NCBI RefSeq assembly: GCF_031458255.1
Contig: NZ_JAVDYC010000001.1
Location: forward strand, 9,410,501 to 9,474,500
Direction of reading: 5' to 3'
Source: Catenuloplanes niger
GTDB taxonomy: Bacteria; Actinomycetota; Actinomycetes; Mycobacteriales; Micromonosporaceae
DNA: 64,000 bases
The notes beneath the pieces were generated by a model. It was given only the letters and a program-made list of their open reading frames with translations, was not told the origin of the DNA and ran no database searches. Both the position numbers and the translations under genes were made by a program. Every line of letters starts with the position of its first letter. Position 1 is the first letter of the stretch. Below, in pieces: positions 52,233 to 61,564 of this stretch.

Positions 52233-52679
52233 ATGAAGATCGTCCGACGACTGCTGACGGGGATGTTCGCATCGACCGTCGCGTTGACCGCCGGGCTCGT
52301 CGTCTCGAGCCCGGCCCAGGCCCTGCCGAGTGGACACGTCTACAACCGGCTCGCCACGCACGTCGATCTGCGCGCGGCGTCGATCGACACGGGGCTGCGT
52401 TACCGGTGCGTGGTCTGGAACATGAGCGGCGGGGCCAAGTCCGACCGGCAGGTCAAGCCGTGTGTGGCACCCCGCGTTCCGGCCGGCGGCCAGAGCAGGG
52501 GCGATGCCGACGCCTTCACGATCGTCAACAGCCGCTACTGGGTGCGGTTCGGCAAGAACGACAAGTGGCGGCTGGTGGGTGCCAACGTCTACACCCGGAT
52601 CCTGGGGAAGCACCCGCTCATGGACCACGCGACCTGCCGGCACCGCACCGGCGGTTCGATCGGCTGCACCATCGACTGA
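52233..52679 (+). CDS. Small secreted protein
   Basis: The 148-residue protein has a clear Sec signal (KIVRRLLTGMFASTVALTAGLVVSSPAQA) cut before LPSG. The mature part of about 118 residues has four cysteines (CVVWN, KPCVAP, ATCRHR, IGCTID) that could form two disulfides, and ends three residues after the last one. No family recognised. A small extracellular or wall-associated role is all that can be said. Confidence 0.8.
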   Translation: MKIVRRLLTGMFASTVALTAGLVVSSPAQALPSGHVYNRLATHVDLRAASIDTGLRYRCVVWNMSGGAKSDRQVKPCVAPRVPAGGQSRGDADAFTIVNSRYWVRFGKNDKWRLVGANVYTRILGKHPLMDHATCRHRTGGSIGCTID

Positions 52680-52824
52680 GACGAACGGGCGCCGGGACGG
52701 TCGTGAGACGTGGTCGAGTGGGCGCCGAGGCCGGGCGCCCACTCCCGTAGCTGCCGGTGTTCCCGGTCGCGTGGGCGACGTGCGCGGAGGTCCCGATCAA
52801 CGTCAGATCAACTACGGTGAGCGC

Positions 52825-53583
52825 GTGATCGAGGCGCTCGCGATTCTGGCCGCCGGCTTCTGGGCCGGAATGATCAATGTGGTGGTCGGTTCGGGCACCC
52901 TGGTCACGTTCCCCACACTGCTGTTCTTCGGGTACCCGCCGCTGGTCGCGAACATCTCCAACAACATCGGCCTGGTCGGCGGCGGTCTCACCGGCACGCT
53001 CGGCTACCGTCGTGAGCTGGCCGCGCACGCGCCCGCGCTGCGCCGCCTGCTGCCCGCGTCCCTGGCCGGCGGCCTGACCGGCGCGGTGCTGCTGCTCGTG
53101 CTGCCGGACGAGGCGTTCCGCGCGATCGTTCCGGCGCTCATCGCGCTCGGGCTGCTCATGGTCGTCCTCGGTCCCCGCCTGCAGCGGGCACTGCGCCACC
53201 GCACACCGTCCCCGGGTACGTCGCACGCCGTGCTGCTGACCGCCGGCGTCTACGTGCTGGGCATCTACGGCGGGTACTTCGGCGCCGCGCAGGGCGTGCT
53301 GATCGTCGGCTGGATGAGCCTGCTGACCGCGACCTCGCTGCAGTCGATCACCGCGCTGAAGAACCTGCTCACCACCGGCGTCAACGCGATCGCCGCGGTC
53401 ACGTTCGCGGCCGTGGCCCGGGACTCGGTGGACTGGACCGCGGTCGCGCTGATCGCGGCCGGCGCCACGCTCGGCGGCGTGGCCGGTGCGCGCTTCGGCC
53501 GCCTGCTGTCCCCACCGGTGATGCGCACGCTGATCGTGGTGATCGGCCTGATCGCGATCGGCAGGCTGGTCGTTTTTCCATAG
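52825..53583 (+). CDS. TSUP (TauE/SafE) family membrane permease
   Basis: The 252-residue protein has about eight hydrophobic segments and both TSUP half-motifs: GFWAGMINVVVGSGTLVTFPTLL near the N-terminus and GIYGGYFGAAQGVLIV in the second half. Members export or import sulfur-containing or carboxylate anions; the substrate here is unknown. The GTG start gives the normal family N-terminus. Confidence 0.9.
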   Translation: MIEALAILAAGFWAGMINVVVGSGTLVTFPTLLFFGYPPLVANISNNIGLVGGGLTGTLGYRRELAAHAPALRRLLPASLAGGLTGAVLLLVLPDEAFRAIVPALIALGLLMVVLGPRLQRALRHRTPSPGTSHAVLLTAGVYVLGIYGGYFGAAQGVLIVGWMSLLTATSLQSITALKNLLTTGVNAIAAVTFAAVARDSVDWTAVALIAAGATLGGVAGARFGRLLSPPVMRTLIVVIGLIAIGRLVVFP

Positions 53584-53645
53584 ACGCGCTTGCATGCGCG
53601 TGGTCGAATGACACGGTACGCCGACGACCACGCTGGGGGGATGTG

Positions 53646-53909
53646 GTGACGGTGATGGACAACGAACGGGAGGGCCGGGGCGAGGCGCTGGACGGGCTGG
53701 TACGGGTGACCGCGGGCCGCGACGGCCGGGTCACCGGCATCCGGCTGGATCCCGGGCTGCGCCGCTTGCACCTCGACGAGATGGCCGCCGCGGTGCTGCG
53801 GGCCGTCAACGCCGCGCTGGACGACTCGCTTCCGGACCCGCACGCGGCGGAGATGACCCGGTTCACCGGGGCGCTCACCGAGGCACTCAACCACCTGGGG
53901 AGGCCGTGA
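53646..53909 (+). CDS. Small YbaB/EbfC-like protein
   Basis: The 87-residue acidic protein has a beta hairpin region (GLVRVTAGRDGRVTGIRLDPGLRRL) followed by a helix (LDEMAAAVLRAVNAALDDS), the layout of YbaB/EbfC-like proteins often seen in actinobacteria. The GTG five bases after a G-run was chosen; neighbouring GTG and ATG codons (53643, 53652, 53655) are possible. Function unknown. Confidence 0.65.
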   Translation: MTVMDNEREGRGEALDGLVRVTAGRDGRVTGIRLDPGLRRLHLDEMAAAVLRAVNAALDDSLPDPHAAEMTRFTGALTEALNHLGRP

Positions 53910-53934
53910 CGCCGGTCTCGACCATGCGGTCACC

Positions 53935-53965
53935 TTGACCTTAAGCAAGGTTGAAGTTTTAGCGT
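53935..53965 (+). promoter_or_regulatory. MerR-type promoter (19-bp spacer with dyad)
   Basis: TTGACC (53935-53940) and TAGCGT (53960-53965) are 19 bases apart. The spacer carries the dyad ACCTT-AAGC-AAGGT (53938-53951). Over-long spacers with an internal dyad are the hallmark of promoters activated by MerR/SoxR-family proteins. Transcription would lead into flavin reductase and sodN. Confidence 0.6.
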
Positions 53966-53999
53966 TCTCTGGAGCACAACCCGGCGAGCGAGGATCCAC

Positions 54000-54506
54000 G
54001 TGACCATCAGCGACATCGATACCGGTCTGTCAGAGCGATTCCGGGACGCGTTCCGCGCCTACCCGACCGGCGTGGCGCTGATCTCCGCCACCGGAGCGGA
54101 CGGGCCGGCCGGCCTGACCGCGTCCAGCGTCGCGTCCGTGTCCGTGGACCCGCCCGCGCTGTCGTTCTCCGTGATGGGCTCGCCGTCGGCGCGGGTCGTC
54201 GCGGCCGCGTCGGCGTTCGTGGTGCACCTGCTGGGCCCGGCGCACGCGGCCGTCGCCCGGTCGTTCGCCCGGCCCGGCGCCCCACGCTTCACGCCCGAGC
54301 AGGGCTGGGACACGCTCCCGACCGGCGAACCGCTGCTGCGCGGCGCCCAGGCCGCGCTGCGCTGCCGGCCGCTGCACCTGCTGCCGGTGGGCACGTCCAC
54401 CGTCGTGGTCGCCGAGGTCGTCGAGGTCCTGCTCGGCACGCCGGGCGACCGCCTGATCCACCACGACCGTACGTTCAGCACGGTCATCGCCCCGAAAGGA
54501 CACTGA
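54000..54506 (+). CDS. Flavin reductase-like (DIM6/NTAB) protein
   Basis: The 168-residue FMN-binding split barrel has the family blocks FRAYPTGVALISA, GLTASSVASVSVDPPALSFSV, AFVVHLLGPAHAAVARSFA and LIHHDRTFSTV. Such enzymes supply reduced flavin to monooxygenases or reduce flavins and quinones. The GTG start is nine bases into the leader after GAGGATCC. It is co-transcribed with sodN, one base between stop and start region, suggesting a redox-stress role. Confidence 0.9.
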   Translation: MTISDIDTGLSERFRDAFRAYPTGVALISATGADGPAGLTASSVASVSVDPPALSFSVMGSPSARVVAAASAFVVHLLGPAHAAVARSFARPGAPRFTPEQGWDTLPTGEPLLRGAQAALRCRPLHLLPVGTSTVVVAEVVEVLLGTPGDRLIHHDRTFSTVIAPKGH

Positions 54507-54507
54507 G

Positions 54508-54912
54508 TTGCGTCTCCCCCGTTTCCTCACGCCCACGACCGTCGCCAGCGCGCACTGCGACCTGCCCTGCGGCGTGTACGACCCGGCGCAGGCCCGGATC
54601 GAGGCCGAGTCGGTCAAGGCCATCTGCGAGAAGTACCAGGCCAACACCGACCCGGAGTTCCGCACCCGGGCCCTGATCATCAAGGAGCAGCGCGCCGAGC
54701 TGGTCAAGCACCACCTCTGGGTGCTCTGGACCGACTACTTCAAGGCACCGCACTTCGAGAAGTACCCGCAGCTGCACGTGCTGTTCAACGAGGCCACGAA
54801 GCTGGCCGGTGCCGGCGGCGCCAAGGGCTCGGCCGACCCGGCGGTCGCCGACCAGCTGCTCGCCAAGATCGAGGAGATTTCGAAGATCTTCTGGGAGACG
54901 AAGCAGGCCTGA
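54508..54912 (+). CDS. sodN: Nickel superoxide dismutase
   Basis: The 134-residue precursor has a 15-residue leader (MRLPRFLTPTTVASA) followed by the nickel hook H16-C17-D-L-P-C21-G-V-Y, with His1, Cys2 and Cys6 of the mature enzyme as ligands. The rest of the helical bundle follows (KAPHFEKYPQLHVLFNEATK). Processing of the leader is required to expose His1. The start is TTG, six bases after AAAGGAC, as no ATG is available. The usual SodX-type peptidase gene is not downstream. Confidence 0.96.
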   Translation: MRLPRFLTPTTVASAHCDLPCGVYDPAQARIEAESVKAICEKYQANTDPEFRTRALIIKEQRAELVKHHLWVLWTDYFKAPHFEKYPQLHVLFNEATKLAGAGGAKGSADPAVADQLLAKIEEISKIFWETKQA

Positions 54913-54920
54913 TCACCCGG

Positions 54921-54959
54921 GGCGCGGCGCCGGCGGAGGAGAGTCACCGGCGCCGCGCC
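54921..54959 (+). terminator. Terminator hairpin after sodN
   Basis: A perfect 13-bp stem (GGCGCGGCGCCGG and its complement) with a 13-base loop begins 9 bases after the sodN stop. Confidence 0.75.
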
Positions 54960-55096
54960 AGTGGGTAAGGCCTCACGGGAACGGCTGGTTCCAGCACGGA
55001 TTCGTTCCCCGGCGCCGGCCGGATGGGCCGCTGTGCCCTTGCCGACAACCACCCGTCCGGTACGGGGCAAGCCGCCGAATTCCCCGATTGCGCCCG

Positions 55097-56257
55097 TCAG
55101 TCGCGCACGGTCAGCGCGCCGGCCGTCGCCAGCGGGACGGGCGGACCGCCCCGGCAGAGGACGCCGGCCAGCGTGACCGCCCCGTCCAGCGGCGTGCCGG
55201 CCGCCCGGGCCGAGGTCAGGCCGCGCTCCCGCAGGGCATCCGCCAGCAGCCCGGCGAGCGGCCCGCCGGCCCGCACCAGGTTCCCCACCACGACGACCGC
55301 CCCGACGGCGCCACGCTCCCGCCCGCCGGCCACGCCGGCGGTCCAGGTGGCGCCCGGCGACGGCGCGGCGGCGCGGGCGGTGTCGGCCAGGTGGCCGGCC
55401 GCTTCCGCGAGGATGCCGGCGGCCACCGGATCAGCGGGTGCGGCCTCGATCACGGACGGCGCGAACGCGGCCATCACCCCCGCGCGGTCCGCACGGCCGG
55501 TGAGGTCGGCGACCACGGTCACGGGGTCGCCGAGCCGGGAACGCATCAGGGTGAGCAGCGCCGCCGAGCCGCCCGGCCGCCCGTCGTGGGCCCGCAGCGC
55601 GGCGCGGAGACCGGCCCGGCCGATCCACGCGCCGCCGCCGTCGTCGCCGAGCAGGTGTCCCCAGCCGTCCGCGCGCCGCCACCCGGAACCGGGCCCGCCG
55701 CCGAACGCGACCGCGCCGGTCCCCGCCGCGAGCACCACACCGGCACCGCCGTCCGCGAGCACCGTGGCGGCCGGCAGGCCGAGGCCGCCCAGGTAGGCGG
55801 TCAGCAGGTCCGAACACACCGCGACGCGCCTGCCGGGCACGGCCGCGAGCAGCGGATCCCGCAGCGCGGCACCGAACGTCGCCACGCCCGCGCACCCGAT
55901 CACCACGGCGTCCGGCCCATCCGGCGCGGCCAGGCCATCCGGCGCCACCAGAGAATCCCGCGCCACCAGAGAGTCCGGCGCCACCAGAGAGTCCGGCGCC
56001 ACCAGAGAGTCCGGCGCGGCCAGAGAATCCGGCGCGGGCAAGCTATCTCGCGCCGCCAGGCGATCAGGCGCCGCCGGACGATCCGGCGCCGCCGGTGCCG
56101 TCAGGGAGCGGACCAGGTCGGCGAGCAGCGGGGCCAGGCCGGGGCCGGTGATCAGGATCGGGCCGGGGATCGTGGCCTCGGCGAGGACGTGGCCGTTCAG
56201 CTCCGCGCGGCCGCGCACGCCGGACCCGCCGACGTCGATGCCGACGACGAGAGCCAT
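55097..56257 (-). CDS. BadF/BadG-type sugar kinase, probable MurNAc/GlcNAc kinase
   Basis: The ~386-residue ASKHA kinase has phosphate-1 VVGIDVGGSGVRG, IGCAGVATF, the phosphate-2 region VLAAGTGAVAFGGG with GSGWRRADGWGHLLGDDGGGAWIG, and a C-terminal adenosine region VVVVGNLVRAGG. It lies 7 bases after murQ, the arrangement of MurK-like kinases that phosphorylate MurNAc/GlcNAc in wall recycling. Residues about 56-115 are an Ala-Pro-Asp-Ser-Leu hexapeptide repeat, encoded by an 18-bp minisatellite, inserted between the first strands and IGCAG. Folding around this insert is likely, since both flanks are intact. Confidence 0.85.
   Translation of the reverse strand: MALVVGIDVGGSGVRGRAELNGHVLAEATIPGPILITGPGLAPLLADLVRSLTAPAAPDRPAAPDRLAARDSLPAPDSLAAPDSLVAPDSLVAPDSLVARDSLVAPDGLAAPDGPDAVVIGCAGVATFGAALRDPLLAAVPGRRVAVCSDLLTAYLGGLGLPAATVLADGGAGVVLAAGTGAVAFGGGPGSGWRRADGWGHLLGDDGGGAWIGRAGLRAALRAHDGRPGGSAALLTLMRSRLGDPVTVVADLTGRADRAGVMAAFAPSVIEAAPADPVAAGILAEAAGHLADTARAAAPSPGATWTAGVAGGRERGAVGAVVVVGNLVRAGGPLAGLLADALRERGLTSARAAGTPLDGAVTLAGVLCRGGPPVPLATAGALTVRD
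55913..56092 (-). repeat. 18-bp minisatellite inside the sugar kinase gene
   Basis: Ten consecutive 18-bp units encode six-residue units such as VAPDSL, AAPDSL, VARDSL and AAPDRL. The middle units (around GGCGCCACCAGAGAGTCC on the plus strand) are identical or nearly so and diverge toward both ends, the usual pattern of slippage-driven expansion. Confidence 0.9.
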
Positions 56258-56263
56258 CCGGGG

Positions 56264-57169
56264 TCAGTCCCGGCCGAGGCGGGTCAGCGCGGCCCGGACC
56301 ACGCCGTCGCAGTCCCGCAGCGCCCGGCGGGCCGCGGGTGGGTCGACGCCGGCCAGCATCGAGGTGATCGCCACCTTCAGGTCACCGTCCGCGGCGGAGA
56401 GGGCCGCGCGGCACTCCTGTTCGCCCGCGCCGGTCGCCTCCGCGAGCGTGGCCAGCATCCGGCCGCGCAGCTTCGCGTTCGTGGCGCGGACGTCGACCAT
56501 CAGGTTCGAGAACGTGCGGCCCATCCGGACCATGACGGCGGTGGAGAACGTGTGCAGCAGCATCTTCTGCGCGGTGCCGGCCTTCATCCGGGTCGAGCCG
56601 GCGATCGTCTCCGCGCCGGTCTCCGCGCAGACCAGCACGTCCGGCGCCAGCGTCGCGGCCGGGTTCGCGGTGATCAGCACGGTCGGCGCGCCCACGGCCC
56701 GGGCCGCCTCGAACGCGCCGGCCACGTACGGCGTGCGCCCGGACGCGGCCAGGCCGACGACCAGGTCCGACGCGGTCACGCCGGCGAGGTCGTCCCGGCC
56801 GGCCGACGCGGAGTCCTCGACGTCCTCGACCGCGGCGGTCATCGCCGGCGGGCCGCCGGCCAGGTGGGCGACGAACCGGTCCGGCGGGTACCCGTAGGTC
56901 GGCGGGATCTCCGCCGCGTCCATCACTCCGAGCCGGCCGGACGAGCCCGCGCCCGCGTAGTGCACCCGCCCGCCGCCGCGCAGTGCCGCGACGGCCAGGT
57001 CGACCGCGCGTGCCAGGGCCGGCAGGGCCGTCGCGACCGCGCCGGCGACCGTGGCATCCTGGGTGTTGATCAACCGCAGCACGCCGAGCGTGTCCAGGCG
57101 GTCGATCTCGGCGGTGGCCGGGTTCCGCTGTTCGGTGGGTGAGTGCACTCGTACGGCCGGCCGGCTCAC
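56264..57169 (-). CDS. murQ: N-acetylmuramic acid 6-phosphate etherase
   Basis: The 301-residue SIS-fold enzyme matches MurQ: SPTEQRNPATAEIDRLDT at the N-terminus, YAGAGSSGRLGVMDAAEIPPTYG, GLAASGRTPYVAGA, ETIAGSTRMKAGTAQKMLLH and a catalytic Glu in the AAVEDVEDS region. It cleaves the lactyl ether of MurNAc-6-phosphate to give GlcNAc-6-phosphate in peptidoglycan recycling. The GTG follows GGAGG by six bases. It is the first gene of a two-gene operon with the kinase. Confidence 0.96.
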   Translation of the reverse strand: MSRPAVRVHSPTEQRNPATAEIDRLDTLGVLRLINTQDATVAGAVATALPALARAVDLAVAALRGGGRVHYAGAGSSGRLGVMDAAEIPPTYGYPPDRFVAHLAGGPPAMTAAVEDVEDSASAGRDDLAGVTASDLVVGLAASGRTPYVAGAFEAARAVGAPTVLITANPAATLAPDVLVCAETGAETIAGSTRMKAGTAQKMLLHTFSTAVMVRMGRTFSNLMVDVRATNAKLRGRMLATLAEATGAGEQECRAALSAADGDLKVAITSMLAGVDPPAARRALRDCDGVVRAALTRLGRD

Positions 57170-57312
57170 CGCACACCTCCAGACGGGATTTCATCCGGTG
57201 ACGACCGGGAAAGCCCTACGACAACATCGCGCATCGTCCGCGAACGTACCAACGTGACCGGGATACCGTGTGAACGGATCACCCCGCCCAACACCCCGAC
57301 GGAGACAGCATC

Positions 57313-58680
<1,368 letters not shown>

Positions 58681-58691
58681 CTTTCGGTGCG

Positions 58692-59666
58692 ATGAGAGTC
58701 TGCGTGGTCGGTGCCGGTGCCGTCGGCGGCGTGCTCGGCGGCCGGCTCGCCCGCGCCGGCGTGCCGGTCTCCGCGCTCGCCCGCGGTGCCACGCTCGACG
58801 CCCTGCGCACCCGCGGCTGGCTGGTGGACTCCGAGTCCGCGCCGGCCGCCGCCGTCAGCGCGGACGCGGCCGACCTCGGGCCGCACGACGTGGTGATCGT
58901 CGCGGTCAAGTCGCACCACCTGCCCGTGCTCGCCCCCGCGCTGACCCCGCTGATCGGCCCGTCGACCGTCGTGGTCCCGGCGCTCAACGGCGTACCGTGG
59001 TGGTTCTTCCATGAGTTCGGTGGCGCGCTCGAGGGCACCGTCCTGGACGCGACCGACCCGGATCGCACCGTCACCGCCGCGCTCCCGCCGTCCCAGGTGC
59101 TGGGCTGCGTGGTCCACCTGGCGGCACGGCAGGCCGAGCCCGGCCACGCGCTGCTCACCGCCGGCGACGAATTGATCATCGGTGAGCCGTCCGGCGCGCC
59201 GTCGGAGCGGGCCGGACGCGTCGCGGAGCTGCTGCGGTCCGGCGGCTTCCGGGTCACGGTCAGCGACGCCATCCAGCGCGACGTGTGGTTCAAGCTCTGG
59301 GGCAACATGACCATGAACCCGATCTCCGCGCTGACCTCCGCCACCGCCGACCTGATCCTGGACGATCCGCTGGTCAACGCGTTCATCCAGCGCGTGATGA
59401 CCGAGGCCGCCGCGATCGGCGCGCTGATCGGCGCCCCGATCGCGCAGAGCACCGAGGACCGCGTCGCCGTCACCCGCCGCCTCGGCGCCTTCAAGACCTC
59501 CATGCTCCAGGACGCCGAGGCCGGCCGCCCGATCGAACTCGACGCGCTGGTCACGGCGGTCAGCGAGATCGGCGCCCGCCTCGCCGTCCCCACGCCGAAC
59601 ATCGACGCGCTGCTCGGCCTCACCCGGCTCGCCGCGCGCCGGCGGGGCCTCTACCCCACGGCATAG
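58692..59666 (+). CDS. Ketopantoate reductase-like (ApbA/PanE) dehydrogenase
   Basis: The 324-residue protein has the NADPH motif [38 protein letters not shown] and a C-terminal helical domain with the conserved Lys in [14 protein letters not shown] and [14 protein letters not shown]. PanE paralogues are common and many act on other 2-keto acids, so pantothenate synthesis is not assumed. It starts 11 bases after sdaA and is probably co-transcribed. Confidence 0.9.
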   Translation: MRVCVVGAGAVGGVLGGRLARAGVPVSALARGATLDALRTRGWLVDSESAPAAAVSADAADLGPHDVVIVAVKSHHLPVLAPALTPLIGPSTVVVPALNGVPWWFFHEFGGALEGTVLDATDPDRTVTAALPPSQVLGCVVHLAARQAEPGHALLTAGDELIIGEPSGAPSERAGRVAELLRSGGFRVTVSDAIQRDVWFKLWGNMTMNPISALTSATADLILDDPLVNAFIQRVMTEAAAIGALIGAPIAQSTEDRVAVTRRLGAFKTSMLQDAEAGRPIELDALVTAVSEIGARLAVPTPNIDALLGLTRLAARRRGLYPTA

Positions 59667-59675
59667 AAGCGGATA

Positions 59676-59745
59676 TTCCCGCTTCCGGCGTGCCCACGTC
59701 GCGGTGCTCCCGCGGGCACCGGTCGGCCGCGGGCGGCCTCCCTGC
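59676..59745 (+). repeat. Dispersed intergenic repeat, third copy
   Basis: It starts 9 bases after the reductase stop. TTCCCGCTTCCGGCGTG, 12 bases, TGCTCCCGCGGGC and a further 28 bases match the inverted copy at 21982-22052 about 37 kb away. Confidence 0.8.
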
Positions 59746-59829
59746 ACGTCCCGTCGCCGGTCACCGCGAACCCGCCACCGCCGACCGCCCGTCCACGCCG
59801 CACGGCCGGGCCGTCCGTAGACTTCGCCG

Positions 59830-60363
59830 GTGGGCACCAGCACCCCGGACGGCGTCCGGACCAGCCAGGACGACGTGCTGGCCGTGCTCCGGCTCGCCGA
59901 CGGCGCCGGTGCGCGGCTGTGGATCGACGGTGGCTGGGGCGTCGACGCGCTGCTCGGCACGCAGACCCGGGAGCACGGCGATCTGGACGTGGCGATCGAG
60001 TCCGCGCACCTCCCGGCGTTCGTGGCGGCGCTGACGGCCGCGAGCTTCGGCGCGGTCGGCGAGGCCGGCGCGGCCCCGTGGAACTTCCTGGTCGCACGGC
60101 CCGGCGGCCCCGTCGTCGACCTGCACGTCATCGTGCGTGACGCGGACGGCAACGGCGTACTCGGCCCGCCGGAACGCGACGCCGTCCATCCGGCGGCCTC
60201 GCCGGCCGGGCGCGGCACGATCGGCGGGCGCGCCGTGGACTGCATCGCACCGGAGTGGGTGGTGCGCTTCCACGACGCCTACCCCGGCGACGCCACCGAC
60301 CGCGCCGACGTGCACGCGATCTGCGAGCGCTTCGGCCTGCCGGTCCCCGCACAGTACCGCTGA
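59830..60363 (+). CDS. Aminoglycoside/lincosamide-type nucleotidyltransferase
   Basis: The 177-residue protein has the nucleotidyltransferase signature WIDGGWGVDALLG with downstream acidic pair in HGDLDVAIES, as in ANT(2'')-Ia and LinB/LnuA-like enzymes, and VVDLHVIV as a third acidic strand. These enzymes adenylylate aminoglycosides or lincosamides. Environmental homologues are common and resistance is not proven here. The GTG start is assumed. It is a single gene. Confidence 0.82.
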   Translation: MGTSTPDGVRTSQDDVLAVLRLADGAGARLWIDGGWGVDALLGTQTREHGDLDVAIESAHLPAFVAALTAASFGAVGEAGAAPWNFLVARPGGPVVDLHVIVRDADGNGVLGPPERDAVHPAASPAGRGTIGGRAVDCIAPEWVVRFHDAYPGDATDRADVHAICERFGLPVPAQYR

Positions 60364-60450
60364 GGCCGTGCCGACGGCGCCGCGGTGAAGCCACGCGAGG
60401 CCGCAAGCGCAAGGGCCGGATGGGGTACGGTTGCCCGCGGCGCGTCCGGA

Positions 60451-60466
60451 TCACCCGTACGGGTGA
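60451..60466. promoter_or_regulatory. 16-bp perfect palindrome upstream of the lipoprotein gene
   Basis: TCACCCGTACGGGTGA is perfectly symmetrical, flanked by CCGG on both sides, and lies 43 bases before the lipoprotein ATG, next to a short AT-rich stretch. It looks like an operator; the regulator is unknown. Confidence 0.5.
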
Positions 60467-60509
60467 CCGGTGAAGCTCAACATTGATTTAAGTTCGAGCT
60501 GCCACCACG

Positions 60510-60890
60510 ATGGTGGCCGTGCGCCCCGTCCGACTCATGATCTTGGCTGCCGCCGTTCTGGTCACCGCCGCGTGCGGCCAGCCGGTGGCCTCCGTCGCCC
60601 CGCCCGCCGACCAGCTCAGCGGCGAGGACCTGTTCATCTCGTGCGCGGAGGTCTTCGTGCCGGGAAAGACGATCGACGAGAAGAAGGCCACGGTCGCCTG
60701 CCACGACATCGACGGCAGGGCACGCACCCCGCAGTACATCCGCTGCACCGACGGCCGCCACCTGTGGCGGATCGGTCCGGACCTGAGCGCGAACCCGGGC
60801 TGGGGCTTCACCGGCCTGAAGTTCACCGCCTCCGACGACCTGGAGAACGATCCGGCGGTCGCCGAGGCGATGACGGAGTGCCGCCGCTGA
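60510..60890 (+). CDS. Putative lipoprotein
   Basis: The 126-residue protein has a basic N-terminus, a hydrophobic stretch and a lipobox LVTAAC with the acylated Cys near residue 22. The mature part of about 104 residues has four further cysteines (SCAEVF, VACHDI, IRCTDG, TECRR) that could pair. It carries no known domain. Processing by Lgt/Lsp and possibly Lnt (encoded in this window) is expected. It is convergent with the methyltransferase, the stops abutting. Confidence 0.8.
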   Translation: MVAVRPVRLMILAAAVLVTAACGQPVASVAPPADQLSGEDLFISCAEVFVPGKTIDEKKATVACHDIDGRARTPQYIRCTDGRHLWRIGPDLSANPGWGFTGLKFTASDDLENDPAVAEAMTECRR

Positions 60891-61526
60891 TCAGCGCACG
60901 AACGTGAACATCCGGCCCGCGGCGAGCGGGCGGGGTGCGACGGTCAGGCGGTGGACGCCGACCGAGAACGTCGCGTTCGGCGGTGCCTCGAACGTCAGCT
61001 CCTCGAAGCCGTCGCCGGCCAGCCAGCCGCGTACCGCCGGGGTCAGGTCCGGGGGGTGCCGGGTGCGGGTCCAGATGACGGTGCCGCGGGTGGCGCACAG
61101 CGACCGGAACGCGGTCACGCAGGCGCGCGCGTCCGCGTCGGTGACGTTGCCCAGGACGCCGGCGAAGAGCAGCAGGTCGGCCGGGGCGGCGCCGGCGTAG
61201 CTGACCGGGTCGCCGGCATCGGCGCGGAGCACCTCGACGCCGGTCAGCCCGGCCCGGGCTATGTGTGCCTCGGCGGCCGCGACGTTGCGCGCGTCGGTCT
61301 CGATCAGGCGGGCGCGGACCCGGCGCGCGTCGTCCCGGCGTTCCAGCACGCCGAGCAGGTCACGGCCCTGGCCGGCGCAGGCGCTCACGCAGGTGAGCAG
61401 TTCGCCGGGGCGGCTGTCCAGCCAGTCGGTGATGTGCCGCTGCACCACGGCGAGCCGGGCCGCGAGCGGCGAGCCCGGGTCGTCGTACGGCCGGTGCCAC
61501 TCGTACCAGTCCTCGTTCGCGCCCAT
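60891..61526 (-). CDS. Class I SAM-dependent methyltransferase
   Basis: The 211-residue protein begins MGANEDWYEWHRPYDDPGSPLAARLAVVQ, typical of a family of actinobacterial methyltransferases. It has a variant motif I (CVSACAGQGRDLLGVL), LIETDARNVAAAE and DLLLFAGVLGNV. The substrate is unknown. It is a monocistronic gene. Confidence 0.85.
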   Translation of the reverse strand: MGANEDWYEWHRPYDDPGSPLAARLAVVQRHITDWLDSRPGELLTCVSACAGQGRDLLGVLERRDDARRVRARLIETDARNVAAAEAHIARAGLTGVEVLRADAGDPVSYAGAAPADLLLFAGVLGNVTDADARACVTAFRSLCATRGTVIWTRTRHPPDLTPAVRGWLAGDGFEELTFEAPPNATFSVGVHRLTVAPRPLAAGRMFTFVR

Positions 61527-61564
61527 GCATTCACCATGGCGAATGAACGACCCAAGGTCAACGG

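Noticed and set aside
55913..56092. Possible CRISPR-like repeats
   Set aside because: Units are 18 bp, contiguous and coding, with no spacers between them.
59830..60363. Nucleotidyltransferase as a mobile resistance gene
   Set aside because: Codon use matches neighbours and no integron, transposase or resistance partner is nearby, though a dispersed repeat lies 85 bases upstream.
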